Shown piece by piece: positions 18,205 through 27,617 of a stretch of DNA of 48,951 bases. This stretch comes from Cytophagaceae bacterium UBA7467 (GTDB lineage Bacteria > Bacteroidota > Bacteroidia > Cytophagales > Spirosomataceae). Below the pieces are notes generated by a model, which saw only the letters and a list, made by a program, of their open reading frames with translations, did not search any database and was not told the DNA's origin. Position numbers and translations under genes: made by a program. Numbering within the stretch: the stretch's first letter is position 1; the number at the start of each line of letters is the position of its first letter. Where the stretch lies: NCBI GenBank assembly GCA_002479785.1, contig DLPD01000008.1:1-48951 (forward strand), in the 5' to 3' direction.

Positions 18205-20112
18205 ATGATCACCGAAGAGAGCAATCCAGCAGAAGAATTGGAAACTACTCCTACTCCAGAAGAAGCACCTGTTGAAGAAACGGCTGAAGAAGCAACTATA
18301 GCAGAAGCAGCAGCTCCAGCAGAAGTTATTTTCCCTGTAATAGAAGAAAAAGCTGTAGAATTTCCCGTTTTAGACCTTTCAAAAGCAACAAAAGAGAGCA
18401 TTCTTGCCTTTTACGAGCAATTGAAATCCATTCTTCAAGCGAGCGCCTCTGCGGCGAACTTCAAAAAAGTCGATGAATTAACGAAAGAAGTAAGAACGGC
18501 TTGGGAAGCCATCAAACAAGGTGAACGCGCTGAGGCTCTAGCTGCCTTCAAAGCTACTAACGAAGATTCGGAAGAAGGATTCTCCTTTAAAGGGGATGAA
18601 ATCTCGCAACAAATCGATGCTATCGCTGCCTTTATCCGTACAGAAAGAGGGGCATTCTACTCTAATTTGGAAAAATTAAGAGAGAAGGCACTGGAAGGAA
18701 AAACGCGTTTAATCAATGAATTAAGAACATTAGTGGATTCGGATGATAATTCAGATCCAGCACATGTAAATGCGAGCTTAAAAGCCTTCAAGAAAATACA
18801 AGAAGAGTGGAAAGGTTTAGGTAGTGTGCAGGGACCGATGAATCAGACACTTTGGCAAAGCTATCATGCCTTAGTGGATCGTTTCTACAGCAATAGAAGC
18901 ATTTTCTTCGAACTATTAGAATTAGATCGCAAGAAAAATTTACAGGCTAAAGAAGTGATTGCCACCAAACTAGAGGCATTAGCAACGGAGATTTCAAAAG
19001 GCGGCGCTTTACAGAAATTATTAAAAGAGGCGGAAGAGCTGTTTGAGGAGTACAAGCACATTGGACCAGCGAACAGAGATGACAATGAGTCACTTTGGGC
19101 GCGCGTGAAAAAATCATTAGATGTACTTTTCGAACAAAAAAGAGCTGTTCAAGATGCCCAAAAGCAGGTTTTTGAAGAAAATCTGAAAGTAAAACGTGAG
19201 ATTGGAGACTTAATGAAGCATTATGCCAACTTCTCTGCTACGAACATAAGCGAATGGAATCAAGCTTCTAAAGCGGTATTAGCCCTTCAAGAGCAATGGA
19301 ATAATTTAAAAGGAGGTTTACCCCGAGATGGAGGAAAAGAAGTGAGTCACCATTTTTGGTCTGACTTAAAAACCTTCTTTAAACATAAGAGTGAATTCTT
19401 CTCGAAGATTGATGCGGAGCGAAAAGCAAATTTAGCTGCGAAGCAATTATTAATAGATCAGGTAAATGGAATTGTGGAAACAGGCACCATCACTCCTGAA
19501 GTAACCCAAATGGTCATCGAAACACAGAAAAAGTGGAAAGAGATCGGTCATGTACCAGAAAAGCAGAAGGATTCCATCTATGCGAAATTTAAGGCGGCAT
19601 GTGACGCCTATTTCAACTTAACTCGCGAAAAAGGTAAGAATGCGAAAGATGTGGAATTCGAAGGCAATTTAAAAGCTAAACAGGCCATATTGAAGGATAT
19701 GGAAGCGATGTTAAAGGACCCAAGCCTTTTAGCCTCTTTAGGAGAAAAGAAAGCAGCTTGGGATGCCATCGGTTTTGTACCTCGCAAAGAGGTGAAAGCC
19801 ATTCAAGAAAGTTTCCGAACGACTTGGAATGCTTTAATTGATTTAGCTCGCACACAACCCAAAGAACAGTTAGCTGCCTGGGGCTTTGAATTAAAATCAT
19901 TGGCTTCGGAAGCAAATGCAGGGGCAGAAGAGAAAAAATCAGCTTCTCCTGATGCACGCAAGAAAATCCAAGCTTTGGAAAATGATATCGCCGTGTTAAC
20001 CAATAACTTAGAATTCTTCGCGAAGTCTAAAAACTCGGATAAACTACGTGCTGAGGTCGAAAAGAAAATCGCTCAAGCGGAAAAAGAACTCAAAAAATTG
20101 AAAAAAGATTAA
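18205..20112 (+). CDS. DUF349 domain-containing protein
   Basis: A 635-residue acidic, mostly helical protein with no signal peptide. The N-terminal 60 residues are a Glu/Pro/Ala-rich disordered segment. The rest is about five tandem DUF349 units of roughly 70 residues, recognised by repeated W-x(2-4)-IG or L-G-x-V patterns such as EEWKGLGSVQG, EEYKHIGPANRDD, KKWKEIGHVPEKQKD and AAWDAIGFVPRKE. The C-terminal 60 residues are a Lys/Glu coiled coil. DUF349 proteins are widespread in Bacteroidota and of unknown function. Some actinobacterial relatives are linked to ribosome or recombination functions, which I would not transfer here. Confidence 0.88.
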   Translation: MITEESNPAEELETTPTPEEAPVEETAEEATIAEAAAPAEVIFPVIEEKAVEFPVLDLSKATKESILAFYEQLKSILQASASAANFKKVDELTKEVRTAWEAIKQGERAEALAAFKATNEDSEEGFSFKGDEISQQIDAIAAFIRTERGAFYSNLEKLREKALEGKTRLINELRTLVDSDDNSDPAHVNASLKAFKKIQEEWKGLGSVQGPMNQTLWQSYHALVDRFYSNRSIFFELLELDRKKNLQAKEVIATKLEALATEISKGGALQKLLKEAEELFEEYKHIGPANRDDNESLWARVKKSLDVLFEQKRAVQDAQKQVFEENLKVKREIGDLMKHYANFSATNISEWNQASKAVLALQEQWNNLKGGLPRDGGKEVSHHFWSDLKTFFKHKSEFFSKIDAERKANLAAKQLLIDQVNGIVETGTITPEVTQMVIETQKKWKEIGHVPEKQKDSIYAKFKAACDAYFNLTREKGKNAKDVEFEGNLKAKQAILKDMEAMLKDPSLLASLGEKKAAWDAIGFVPRKEVKAIQESFRTTWNALIDLARTQPKEQLAAWGFELKSLASEANAGAEEKKSASPDARKKIQALENDIAVLTNNLEFFAKSKNSDKLRAEVEKKIAQAEKELKKLKKD

Positions 20113-20129
20113 TTTTTTTCAATCAATAT

Positions 20130-20160
20130 TTTGCGTTTTAATCCATTTGGCTTACTTTTG
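20130..20160 (+). promoter_or_regulatory. consensus Bacteroidota promoter of tRNA-Thr
   Basis: TTTG (20130-20133), 19 bp spacer, TACTTTTG (20153-20160): an exact match to TTTG-N19-TAnnTTTG. The tRNA begins 14 bp after the -7 box. It is the best promoter in the window and serves as the reference for the others. Confidence 0.8.
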
Positions 20161-20173
20161 TGAACTCAAATGC

Positions 20174-20246
20174 GCCTCCTTAGCTCAGCTGGTAGAGCAA
20201 CTGATTTGTAATCAGTAGGTCATTGGTTCGATCCCGATAGGAGGCT
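20174..20246 (+). tRNA. tRNA-Thr (anticodon TGT)
   Basis: A 73-nt cloverleaf. The acceptor stem is GCCTCCT with AGGAGGC (20239-20245) and discriminator T. The D-arm is GCTCAGCTGGTAGAGC, the anticodon stem ACTGA/TCAGT with loop TTTGTAA (anticodon TGT), and the T-arm ATTGG-TTCGATC-CCGAT. CCA is not encoded. It is preceded by a consensus promoter and followed by a terminator. Confidence 0.97.
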
Positions 20247-20250
20247 CTGA

Positions 20251-20279
20251 AAAGCTCGACAGTAATGTCGGGCTTTTTT
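20251..20279. terminator. intrinsic terminator after tRNA-Thr
   Basis: AAAGCTCGAC (20251-20260) pairs with GTCGGGCTTT (20267-20276), with one G-U pair and a 6-nt loop, followed by further T residues. It lies just before the end of the convergent glycosyltransferase gene, for which it may also serve. Confidence 0.8.
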
Positions 20280-20282
20280 GTT

Positions 20283-21254
20283 TTACCACATTTTGTCCAC
20301 CTGCCTCACAATCTCTGGCAAATCCTGCTTTTTCATACAAGCAAAATGACCTTTGGGACAAGTCTTGGTGCCAAAATTCGAACAAGGTTGGCAACTTAAA
20401 TCAGGGACAATGGATTGAAAAACCTGAGCATTCGAATCTAAAGGCATCAAAGGCTCTACCTGTAAAGCGGGAGAAGTGGCTCCCCAGATCGCGATTACGT
20501 TCTTTTCAAAGGCACAGGCGATATATAACATACCTGTGTCATGCGAAATGACGACACGAGCTTTAGAAACAATCAACGCCGATTCATAAAGAGAATAGGC
20601 ACCGCAAGTATTCACGATTCTGGAAGGATCTAACGCTGTTAATCGATCACCATCTTCCTTCTCCTCTTTGCCACCAATTAATACTATTGGATGAGAAATC
20701 TGAGTACACAATGCTTGCAATGATTCCAACGGCAACTTCTTGGTAGCATACGAGGCACCAATGACTATTGCCACAAAGCCTTCTTGAAAAAAATTGGGCT
20801 CTTTCACTTCAGATGGCACAAAATAGTCCAAACCATTTCCATCGTAGACAACCTCTAATGGCGCTAAGGTATCCACACTGCGCAAGGAAATGTGGCGATC
20901 GGCCATTTTATTCAAGTGGAATTTAGTCAACAAAAACTTCTCTAAACTCAGCTTATTATACGATAAAACAGGGACGCCTAAGGCCAAACGAATCCGTAAA
21001 CTGCGCAGATTCTTGTGCAAATCGATGATGTAATTGAATTTGTAGGCTTTTAATTCTTGGATGGTGGCCGTAAGATCTTTGTCAAAATAATGGAACCGAT
21101 CCACGTAAGGATTCGCCTCTGAAACAGCCTTCATCGACATCTTCGTCAAAAAATGAATCTCTACACCGGGAATCTGCTGCTTCGCACAACGCAAGGCTGG
21201 AGAAGCTAAAACAATGTCGCCAATGGCCGAGAAACGAATAAAAAGTAGCCGCAT
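20283..21254 (-). CDS. glycosyltransferase family 9 (heptosyltransferase-like)
   Basis: A 323-residue GT-B enzyme of the ADP-heptose:LPS heptosyltransferase family, probably acting on the core of lipopolysaccharide at the inner face of the cytoplasmic membrane. The N terminus MRLLFIRFSAIGDIVLASPAL is the family signature with the catalytic-loop aspartate (GD). The C-terminal domain has HDTGMLYIACAFEKNVIAIWGATSP, the nucleotide-sugar site. A C-terminal four-cysteine segment (CQPCSNFGTKTCPKGHFAC) resembles that of other GT9 members. The acceptor cannot be told from sequence. It is monocistronic, convergent with tRNA-Thr and divergent from the M24 gene. Confidence 0.88.
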   Translation of the reverse strand: MRLLFIRFSAIGDIVLASPALRCAKQQIPGVEIHFLTKMSMKAVSEANPYVDRFHYFDKDLTATIQELKAYKFNYIIDLHKNLRSLRIRLALGVPVLSYNKLSLEKFLLTKFHLNKMADRHISLRSVDTLAPLEVVYDGNGLDYFVPSEVKEPNFFQEGFVAIVIGASYATKKLPLESLQALCTQISHPIVLIGGKEEKEDGDRLTALDPSRIVNTCGAYSLYESALIVSKARVVISHDTGMLYIACAFEKNVIAIWGATSPALQVEPLMPLDSNAQVFQSIVPDLSCQPCSNFGTKTCPKGHFACMKKQDLPEIVRQVDKMW

Positions 21255-21328
21255 AGGTAAAATCTGAATTTAAAGTTAATTCATCCTAGGAGAATTTCTA
21301 TTCTAAATGTTTTATTTTAAATTTAGCT

Positions 21329-22546
21329 ATGCAACGTAGAAACTTTCTCAAAGGTGGCCTTTTGGCTTCTAGTCTATCTTTAAAATCCTCATCTTCGGCT
21401 TTTGCGCCCATCGAATTTACGCCCATCAGTCCGGAAGAGCGTAAGCTGCGCGTGGCTAAGGCGCAGAAATTGATGGCTGAGAAGCAAATGCAAGCTATCA
21501 TATTAGATGCGGGGATTAATATGAATTATTTCACAGGCATCAACTGGCATCCATCAGAGCGATCGATGTTAGCGGTCATACCAGTGAAAGGGGAGGCATT
21601 TTTTATCTGCCCAGCTTTTGAAGAAGATCGTTTTCTGGAAATGACGCCGGCAGGCACTCATGTTCATACGTGGGAGGAGGATGAAAATCCATTTGTGTTG
21701 ACGACAAAAAGCTTGAAGAAAATAGGGATTCAGAAGGGCCAAATAGGTATCGATGAATTCTGTCGTTTCTTCATCTTTGATGGATTGCGCAAATCAGAGG
21801 CTAATTTTCAATTTGTGAGTGCAGATTCCATCACCATTCCATGTAGAATAATCAAATCTGCTGCTGAAATTGCCTTGATGCAAAAAGCCAATGATGCTAC
21901 GATTAAGGCGATTCAGGCCGGAATTGCAGCTTTATCGATTGGATGTACCCCTCGCCAAATCTCTCAAAAGATCGCTCAAGCTCACGCAGAGCAAGGTGCG
22001 ATGCACGGTTTTGCGTCAGTGACTTTTGGGGTGGCAACTTCATTTCCCCATGGCAGTTCGAGAAAACAAATCTTAAAATCAGGCGATGTAGTGATGTTAG
22101 ATTGCGGATGTAGTGTGGGAGGTTATGAATCGGATATTACGCGAACGATTGTTTTTGGGGAGCCTAGCGCGAAGCAAAAACAGATCTGGGAGCTAGAAAA
22201 GAAAGCGCAACAAGCAGGCTTTGAGGCGGCTAAATTAGGTGCACCGGCTGAAAATGTGGATTTTGCTGCGCGTAAAGTATTGATTGACGCAGGCTTTGGC
22301 CCGGATTATAAATTACCTGGTCTACCACACCGTACCGGTCACGGAATCGGGATGAGTGGACACGAATGGGGAAATATGGTGCGTGGAAATAAGGCACCGT
22401 TAGAGATTGGGATGTGTTTTAGTATCGAACCGACCATCGCGATTCCAGGGGAATTTGGGGTACGATTAGAAGATTGTGCCTACATGACGGCAGATGGACC
22501 TAAATGGTTCTCTAAACCAAGCCCATCCATCTCAGAGCCGTTTTAA
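21329..22546 (+). CDS. M24 family metallopeptidase (Xaa-Pro aminopeptidase-like), Tat-exported
   Basis: A 405-residue protein starting MQRRNFLKGG, a twin-arginine signal followed by a hydrophobic stretch to about residue 26, so it is probably exported folded. A creatinase-like N-terminal domain is followed by the pita-bread domain. The five metal ligands are D258 and D269 (LDCG...ESDITRT), H338 (HRTGHGIGM), E367 (SIEP) and E381 (RLEDCAY). It is expected to remove N-terminal residues ahead of proline. The 3' end overlaps the convergent ATPase gene by 15 bp. Confidence 0.9.
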   Translation: MQRRNFLKGGLLASSLSLKSSSSAFAPIEFTPISPEERKLRVAKAQKLMAEKQMQAIILDAGINMNYFTGINWHPSERSMLAVIPVKGEAFFICPAFEEDRFLEMTPAGTHVHTWEEDENPFVLTTKSLKKIGIQKGQIGIDEFCRFFIFDGLRKSEANFQFVSADSITIPCRIIKSAAEIALMQKANDATIKAIQAGIAALSIGCTPRQISQKIAQAHAEQGAMHGFASVTFGVATSFPHGSSRKQILKSGDVVMLDCGCSVGGYESDITRTIVFGEPSAKQKQIWELEKKAQQAGFEAAKLGAPAENVDFAARKVLIDAGFGPDYKLPGLPHRTGHGIGMSGHEWGNMVRGNKAPLEIGMCFSIEPTIAIPGEFGVRLEDCAYMTADGPKWFSKPSPSISEPF

Positions 22547-23881
22547 TTCCAACACCTGATTCACGCAAGACGGAATGTCGCGGTCATAGTGACTGACGTA
22601 GAGCAAGGTCATTTCAGAATTGGCGGCTAAATAATCCAATACCGTTTTAAGGTGTTCCGTTTGAACCCGATCTAAACCTTGGCAAGGCTCGTCAAGTATC
22701 AAGAGTTCAGGATTCTTGACCAAAGCACGCGTAATTAATACCATACGCTGTTCTCCACCCGAAATCTGCAAAAAGGAGCGCTCCTTTAAATGAGCAATTC
22801 CCATGACCGCCATCCAATGATTCACTTGATCCGTTTGCTCTTCAGTCAAGCGCTTGAACAATCCCATCGTATCAAACATACCGGAAGCGACTACCGAAAA
22901 ACAAGATCCACCCTCTTTAAAATACAAATGCAACTCCGGACTCAAATAACCTATCTTGCGCTTTATATCCCAAATACTCTCTCCTGTCCCTCTTTTTCGA
23001 TCAAATAGCGTAATATCTTGTGAATAAGCCTGCGGATTATCCGCTGTAATTAAACTAATCAAAGTCGATTTACCAGCTCCATTGGGACCTTTGATCGCCC
23101 AGCGCTCTCCCCTATTTACTTTCCAGCTAAAATCGCTTAAGATGGTTTTAGTCCCATATTTAATCTGCACCTTTTCCATTTTCACAGCAATTTCGAATAG
23201 ATCCAATGGTCGTAGCAGCGGCGCTGGTTTCGCATCAACCATTCGCGTGAAGGGCAATTCAATTACCTGATTGATAAAGTCTGGCACATCACCCGGCGAT
23301 GAAACCAGAATAAATTGGATTCCTTTCAATGCTAGGGATAATAATCCTTTGCTTAGGATTTCTCTTCCATTCACATCCAAACCCACATAGGGATTGTCTA
23401 AAATCAACCAATCCGGCAGGTAAGCCAGTGATTTTACGATTTGCAAGCGCTTGTTCTCGCCATTAGACAATTGAATCATCGGACGCTTTAGAAGTTCGGA
23501 CAGCTCAAAAATCGAAACCCAATCCCCAACATCTAATCCAGCTAATTCCTCTTCCACCGTGTAAGCATCCTCGCAATCCGACGAATTAAAACGCTGTTGC
23601 AGATAAAATTCTGAGAGATTGCTACGATTCTTAAATTGATGTTGTTGCTCCACAAACATCACATAGGCTCTTTTATCGGAATTTCGCGAAGAGAAAAAGA
23701 CCTCACCCGTTCTGAATAATCGTCCTGCTAAAGCCTTCGCTAAAGAAGTCTTTCCTGATCCCATTGGCCCTACGATGGCCGTTTTTTGACCAGGTAAAAT
23801 CTGAAAAGAGATTGCGGAAACGACCGGTTTAGCTCCAAGGGAGACCGAAACGTTTGAAATTTTAGCGAGGCAATTATCCAA
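22532..23881 (-). CDS. ModF-like ABC ATPase with two nucleotide-binding domains
   Basis: A 449-residue soluble protein with two fused ABC ATPase domains. NBD1 has Walker A GPMGSGKTS, signature LSNGENKR and Walker B WLILDNP. The catalytic glutamate that should follow the aspartate is asparagine, so NBD1 is probably hydrolysis-deficient. NBD2 (from about residue 235) has GPNGAGKST, SGGEQR and LLILDEP and is complete. The layout resembles E. coli ModF/PhrA, which have no membrane partner. No molybdate transport genes are nearby, so substrate and process are unknown. A -7 box lies 20 bp upstream of its ATG. Confidence 0.85.
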   Translation of the reverse strand: MDNCLAKISNVSVSLGAKPVVSAISFQILPGQKTAIVGPMGSGKTSLAKALAGRLFRTGEVFFSSRNSDKRAYVMFVEQQHQFKNRSNLSEFYLQQRFNSSDCEDAYTVEEELAGLDVGDWVSIFELSELLKRPMIQLSNGENKRLQIVKSLAYLPDWLILDNPYVGLDVNGREILSKGLLSLALKGIQFILVSSPGDVPDFINQVIELPFTRMVDAKPAPLLRPLDLFEIAVKMEKVQIKYGTKTILSDFSWKVNRGERWAIKGPNGAGKSTLISLITADNPQAYSQDITLFDRKRGTGESIWDIKRKIGYLSPELHLYFKEGGSCFSVVASGMFDTMGLFKRLTEEQTDQVNHWMAVMGIAHLKERSFLQISGGEQRMVLITRALVKNPELLILDEPCQGLDRVQTEHLKTVLDYLAANSEMTLLYVSHYDRDIPSCVNQVLELKRL

Positions 23882-23900
23882 GAATATTTCCTATTTTTAA

Positions 23901-23908
23901 CAAAAATA
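23901..23908 (-). promoter_or_regulatory. -7 promoter element for the ModF-like gene
   Basis: The minus strand reads TATTTTTG, an exact TAnnTTTG match, 20 bp before the start codon. That implies a short leader of about 14 nt. No -33 match is seen. Confidence 0.4.
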
Positions 23909-23918
23909 AACCTAATCG

Positions 23919-25427
23919 ATGAAAAAAGCCTCATTCCTTGCCGGACTCTTATTCCTGTGTAGTTTAACCATTCTTGCCCAACCTTTGCCACACAGCACGC
24001 CAGAAGCAGAGGGCGTGTCGTCTGAAGCCATCATCAAATTCATCGAGGGCTATTCTGCAGACAAACATGAATTGCATTCATACATGCTAATTCGCCATGG
24101 TAAAGTGATTTCAGAGGCTTGGTGGAAGCCATTTGCAGCAGATAAAAAGCATACGATGTACAGTGTCTCTAAAAGCTGGACCTCTACAGCCATCGGTTTT
24201 GCTGTGACCGAAAAGCGTCTCAGCGTACAAGATAAAGTCCTTTCTTTCTTCCCAGAACACGCTGATTTGAAAGACAAACCCTTTCTAGCAGACCTACGTG
24301 TTCAAGATCTCTTAACGATGTCTGCTGGCCACGAAAAAGAGCCGTTACGTAGTGTCATCGTCTTTTCTCCGGATTGGGTCCGTGGATTTTTAAACTACCC
24401 AATCGCGCATAAACCGGGCACGAAGTTTTTATACAATACCTTAGCCACGTATATGTTGTCAGCCATCATTCAAAAGGTGACTGGAATGACGACATTAGAC
24501 TATTTAAAACCGCGCTTATTAGACCCACTGCACATCAGTGGTATCGACTGGGAATCAGACCAAAAAGGCATCAATGTGGGTGGTTGGGGCATTCGGGTAA
24601 AGACAGAGGATATGGCCAAACTCGGTTTATTGTATTTAAACAAAGGTAAATTCGAGGGTAAACAAATATTACCAGCATCCTGGGTAGAGGAAGCGACCAG
24701 CAAACACATCGACCAAGAACCAGATGCAAGTGAAGATAAAAAGGCTAACGGGCAATATGCGGATTGGTTGCAGGGTTATGGCTATCAGTTTTGGCGTTCT
24801 AGACATGGGGCATTTAGAGGTGACGGAGCCTTTGGCCAATACATTTTGATGATGCCTGAACAAGATGCTGTGCTTATTATTACATCGGAATCTCAGGACT
24901 TACCGGATGATTTGAACCAGGTATGGAAGAACTTATTGCCTGCTTTTCAGGCCAAAGCCTTACCAGCTAATCCTACTGGACTAAAGGCTCTTGCAAAATT
25001 CAATCAATCCAGGCAGATAAAAGCGCCTGTTTCCCCTATACTTGCAGCTCTACCTTCCAAACAATATGCATTAGGTACAAATCCACTGGATTTCCGCCAC
25101 TTCAAAATCGATTCAAAAGGGACGTTAACTATCACAACCAAAGATTCCACACAGCACGAATTTAAACTCGCACAAGGTGCATGGGCCACGGGAAAATCAA
25201 ACTTGGTAGGTCCGTATATGCTAAGAGCCGCCAGAGTTGATTTAGTAAAAAAAGGTCCATTCGATTACGCTGGCTCCTATCGCTGGATAGATGCCGAGAC
25301 TTTAGAGATTACGCTTTTGTATTTTGAAAGTCCGCACCATTGGACCTTTACCTTAAAAGGCGATGAAGTGAGCGTGGTTAATTCTTTTGAACCTAAAACG
25401 GAGATTAAGATACCACAACGAAAATAG
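23919..25427 (+). CDS. exported serine hydrolase, beta-lactamase class C/esterase family
   Basis: A 502-residue protein with a signal peptide (MKKASFLAGLLFLCSLTILAQ). The class C fold is indicated by the SxxK motif S82-V-S-K85 (YSVSKSW), a probable tyrosine motif at Y172-N173 and the conserved WGIRVKTEDMAKLGLLYL block. The C-terminal 120 residues form an extra beta-rich domain common in Bacteroidota members. Such proteins are esterases, D-aminopeptidases or beta-lactamases. True beta-lactamase activity cannot be predicted and I do not claim it. It is divergent from the ModF-like gene. Confidence 0.85.
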   Translation: MKKASFLAGLLFLCSLTILAQPLPHSTPEAEGVSSEAIIKFIEGYSADKHELHSYMLIRHGKVISEAWWKPFAADKKHTMYSVSKSWTSTAIGFAVTEKRLSVQDKVLSFFPEHADLKDKPFLADLRVQDLLTMSAGHEKEPLRSVIVFSPDWVRGFLNYPIAHKPGTKFLYNTLATYMLSAIIQKVTGMTTLDYLKPRLLDPLHISGIDWESDQKGINVGGWGIRVKTEDMAKLGLLYLNKGKFEGKQILPASWVEEATSKHIDQEPDASEDKKANGQYADWLQGYGYQFWRSRHGAFRGDGAFGQYILMMPEQDAVLIITSESQDLPDDLNQVWKNLLPAFQAKALPANPTGLKALAKFNQSRQIKAPVSPILAALPSKQYALGTNPLDFRHFKIDSKGTLTITTKDSTQHEFKLAQGAWATGKSNLVGPYMLRAARVDLVKKGPFDYAGSYRWIDAETLEITLLYFESPHHWTFTLKGDEVSVVNSFEPKTEIKIPQRK

Positions 25428-25510
25428 GTGGGATTTCGTCGCAAAATTTGACTGCAAGGATATGAATTTCAAGATATATTCGTAAAATGTGATCAGAAAC
25501 CTATATAAAC

Positions 25511-26506
25511 ATGAAAAATAATAACAACCCTTCTCGTCGTCAGTTTTTGGCGGCTAGCTCAATGGCCTCTTTAGGCCTTTTGTGGGCATCTAATTCCTCC
25601 TTCCGTTTTGCAAAACCAAACTCGGTTTTTGGTGGCGTTCAAGTAGGAACAATTACGTATTCTTTTCGCAGTATGCCGGGAGATATCAAGCAAATCATAC
25701 AATATTGCGTAGACTCAGGTGTTTCAGCCATTGAATTGATGGGTGACGCTGTAGAGGATTATGCAGGCCGTCCAGTGAATCCGGTACCCATGCGTTGGAC
25801 GCCAGGTCAACCTCGTCCTACCTTAACTGATGAGCAAAAAGCGCAATTGGCACAACACCAAAAAGACGTTGCTGCTTGGCGTGAGTCTGTTTCAATGGAC
25901 AAATTCAAGGAAGTGCGCAAGATGTTAGATGATGCGGGAATCTCTGTATATGCATATAAACCCAATGCATTCGGTGAAAGAAACTCAGATGCTGAAGTGG
26001 AATCAGCTTTGCGTGCTGCTAAAGTTTTAGGAGCGAAATCGGTGACTTTAGAATTACCTACTTCTTCCGCTCAAACACAGCGTTTAGGGGCTTTAGGAGA
26101 AAAACACAAGATCTATTTTGGCTATCACACGCATACTCAAGTGAAAGATACAGTGTATGATGAGGCTTTGGCCCAAAACCCATACAATTCCATCAACTTA
26201 GATGCTGGTCACTATATCGCTGTGGGAGCACCTCATAATACCGCTTCTTTATTAGCATTCATCGAGGCAAAACATGACCGTATCACAAGCATGCACATCA
26301 AAGACCGCACCTCAAAAGAACACGGCGCGGGTAACTTAGAATGGGGCAAGGGTGACACACCACTTAAAGAGGTCTTAACACTATTAAAGACAAAAAAATA
26401 CAAATTCCCGGCAACGATTGAACTCGAATACGAAGTTCCAGCTGGTTCAACTGCGGTAGAGGAAGTGAAAAAATGTGTGGCTTATGCCAAAAATATACTG
26501 GCTTAA
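25511..26506 (+). CDS. sugar phosphate isomerase/epimerase family TIM-barrel protein, Tat-exported
   Basis: A 331-residue product. The N terminus NNPSRRQFLAASSMASLGLL is a twin-arginine signal. The rest is an AP-endonuclease-2-like TIM barrel: GTITYSFRSMP, then YFGYHTHTQV, NLDAGHY, SMHIKDR and ATIELEYEVP carry the expected His/Asp/Glu metal ligands. Exported relatives are common in Bacteroidota carbohydrate loci and are often annotated as xylose isomerase-like. The actual substrate is unknown. A convergent GH43 glycosidase and a Gfo/Idh/MocA oxidoreductase nearby suggest a sugar-processing neighbourhood. Confidence 0.85.
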   Translation: MKNNNNPSRRQFLAASSMASLGLLWASNSSFRFAKPNSVFGGVQVGTITYSFRSMPGDIKQIIQYCVDSGVSAIELMGDAVEDYAGRPVNPVPMRWTPGQPRPTLTDEQKAQLAQHQKDVAAWRESVSMDKFKEVRKMLDDAGISVYAYKPNAFGERNSDAEVESALRAAKVLGAKSVTLELPTSSAQTQRLGALGEKHKIYFGYHTHTQVKDTVYDEALAQNPYNSINLDAGHYIAVGAPHNTASLLAFIEAKHDRITSMHIKDRTSKEHGAGNLEWGKGDTPLKEVLTLLKTKKYKFPATIELEYEVPAGSTAVEEVKKCVAYAKNILA

Positions 26507-26525
26507 ATGGCATCGATTTACCAAG

Positions 26526-26561
26526 AGGGCCGCTCATAAAAATGAGCGGCCCTTTCTTTTT
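26526..26561 (+). terminator. strong intrinsic terminator after the TIM-barrel gene
   Basis: A perfect 12-bp stem, AGGGCCGCTCAT (26526-26537), loop AAAA, ATGAGCGGCCCT (26542-26553), followed by TTCTTTTT. It lies between two convergent genes. The T run is on the plus strand only. Confidence 0.9.
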
Positions 26562-27570
26562 ATTTATAAGCATCTATCGTTTCAATACTACCATCCGGTC
26601 GGTATTTCAACTCAGTTACCTTTACGTTTCTTAAGTGGGTCTTACCTGAGATTTCTACATCGTGGTAATATAAATACCATTTACCATTCTGTTCCACAAT
26701 GGAATGGTGATTCGTCCATCCTTTAACAGGCTTTAAGATGACACCTTGGTAAGTAAATGGACCATAGGGACTTGTTCCCGTCGCATAAGCAATGTTATGC
26801 GTATCTCCAGTCGAATAAGAAAAATAGTATTTCCCTTGGTATTGGTGGACGAAAGCGGCCTCGAAGAAACGGCGATCGTGATCTTCGGACAACAGAATCT
26901 TTCCGTTTTCGTCTACAATCTGCACATTGCGAGGAGCTTCTGCCAGCTGCTTCATATTGGCATCTAAACGCGCGACCTTTGCCATCAAAGCTGGTTGACC
27001 ATTCGCCGGTTGAGACTCATCTGTGGCACTATAGCTTCCTGACTTCCAGCGTTGCAATTGACCTCCCCATATACCGCCAAAATACAGATAATATGATCCG
27101 TCTTTATCTTTAAACACACAAGGATCGATACTGAACGAACCTTTCATATAGTCTTTCTCCGCTTTAAATGGGCCACCTGGTTTAGAGGACGAGGCTACGC
27201 CAATGCGGAAAACTCCGTCCTTATCCTTTGCTGGAAAATACAAATAATAGGTTCCTTTCGATTCAGCAGCATCCGGAGCCCAAAGCATCTTCGAGGCCCA
27301 AGCCACATCTTCCAATTTCAAAGCGACACCATGGTCTATAACCGGACTGGCGGGTGTCTTTTGAGAAAGCACATGGTAATCACGCATGGCGAAATGGCTT
27401 CCTAAATCATCTTCTTTCACACCGGCATCGATGTCGTGGGACGGATAAATGTAAATTTGACCTTGAAATACGTGAGCGGATGGATCTGCAGTAAACATAT
27501 GCGATACTAGAGGTTTTGACTGCGCTAGTGCAGTTAAACTGAATAGGCTTAAAGCGAGTATTTTTTTCAT
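26560..27570 (-). CDS. glycoside hydrolase family 43, exported
   Basis: A 336-residue five-bladed beta-propeller glycosidase with a signal peptide ending near ALAQS. The expected GH43 acid residues are present: catalytic base D29 in FTADPSAHVF, the pKa-modulating Asp in SFSIDPCVFKD, and the general acid Glu in RFFEAAFVHQYQGKYYFSYS. Members act on arabinan, xylan or galactan side chains. This short form has no extra carbohydrate-binding module. It is divergent from the Gfo/Idh/MocA gene and convergent with the TIM-barrel gene. Subfamily assignment would need a search. Confidence 0.9.
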   Translation of the reverse strand: MKKILALSLFSLTALAQSKPLVSHMFTADPSAHVFQGQIYIYPSHDIDAGVKEDDLGSHFAMRDYHVLSQKTPASPVIDHGVALKLEDVAWASKMLWAPDAAESKGTYYLYFPAKDKDGVFRIGVASSSKPGGPFKAEKDYMKGSFSIDPCVFKDKDGSYYLYFGGIWGGQLQRWKSGSYSATDESQPANGQPALMAKVARLDANMKQLAEAPRNVQIVDENGKILLSEDHDRRFFEAAFVHQYQGKYYFSYSTGDTHNIAYATGTSPYGPFTYQGVILKPVKGWTNHHSIVEQNGKWYLYYHDVEISGKTHLRNVKVTELKYRPDGSIETIDAYK

Positions 27571-27617
27571 GTTAAATCGTTTATGTTTAAAGGTCTGAAT
27601 TGCTTATTTTTACTTCT

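Noticed and set aside
23919..25427. Antibiotic-resistance beta-lactamase
   Set aside because: The SxxK serine hydrolase family is broad and the remaining motifs do not match known class C resistance enzymes.
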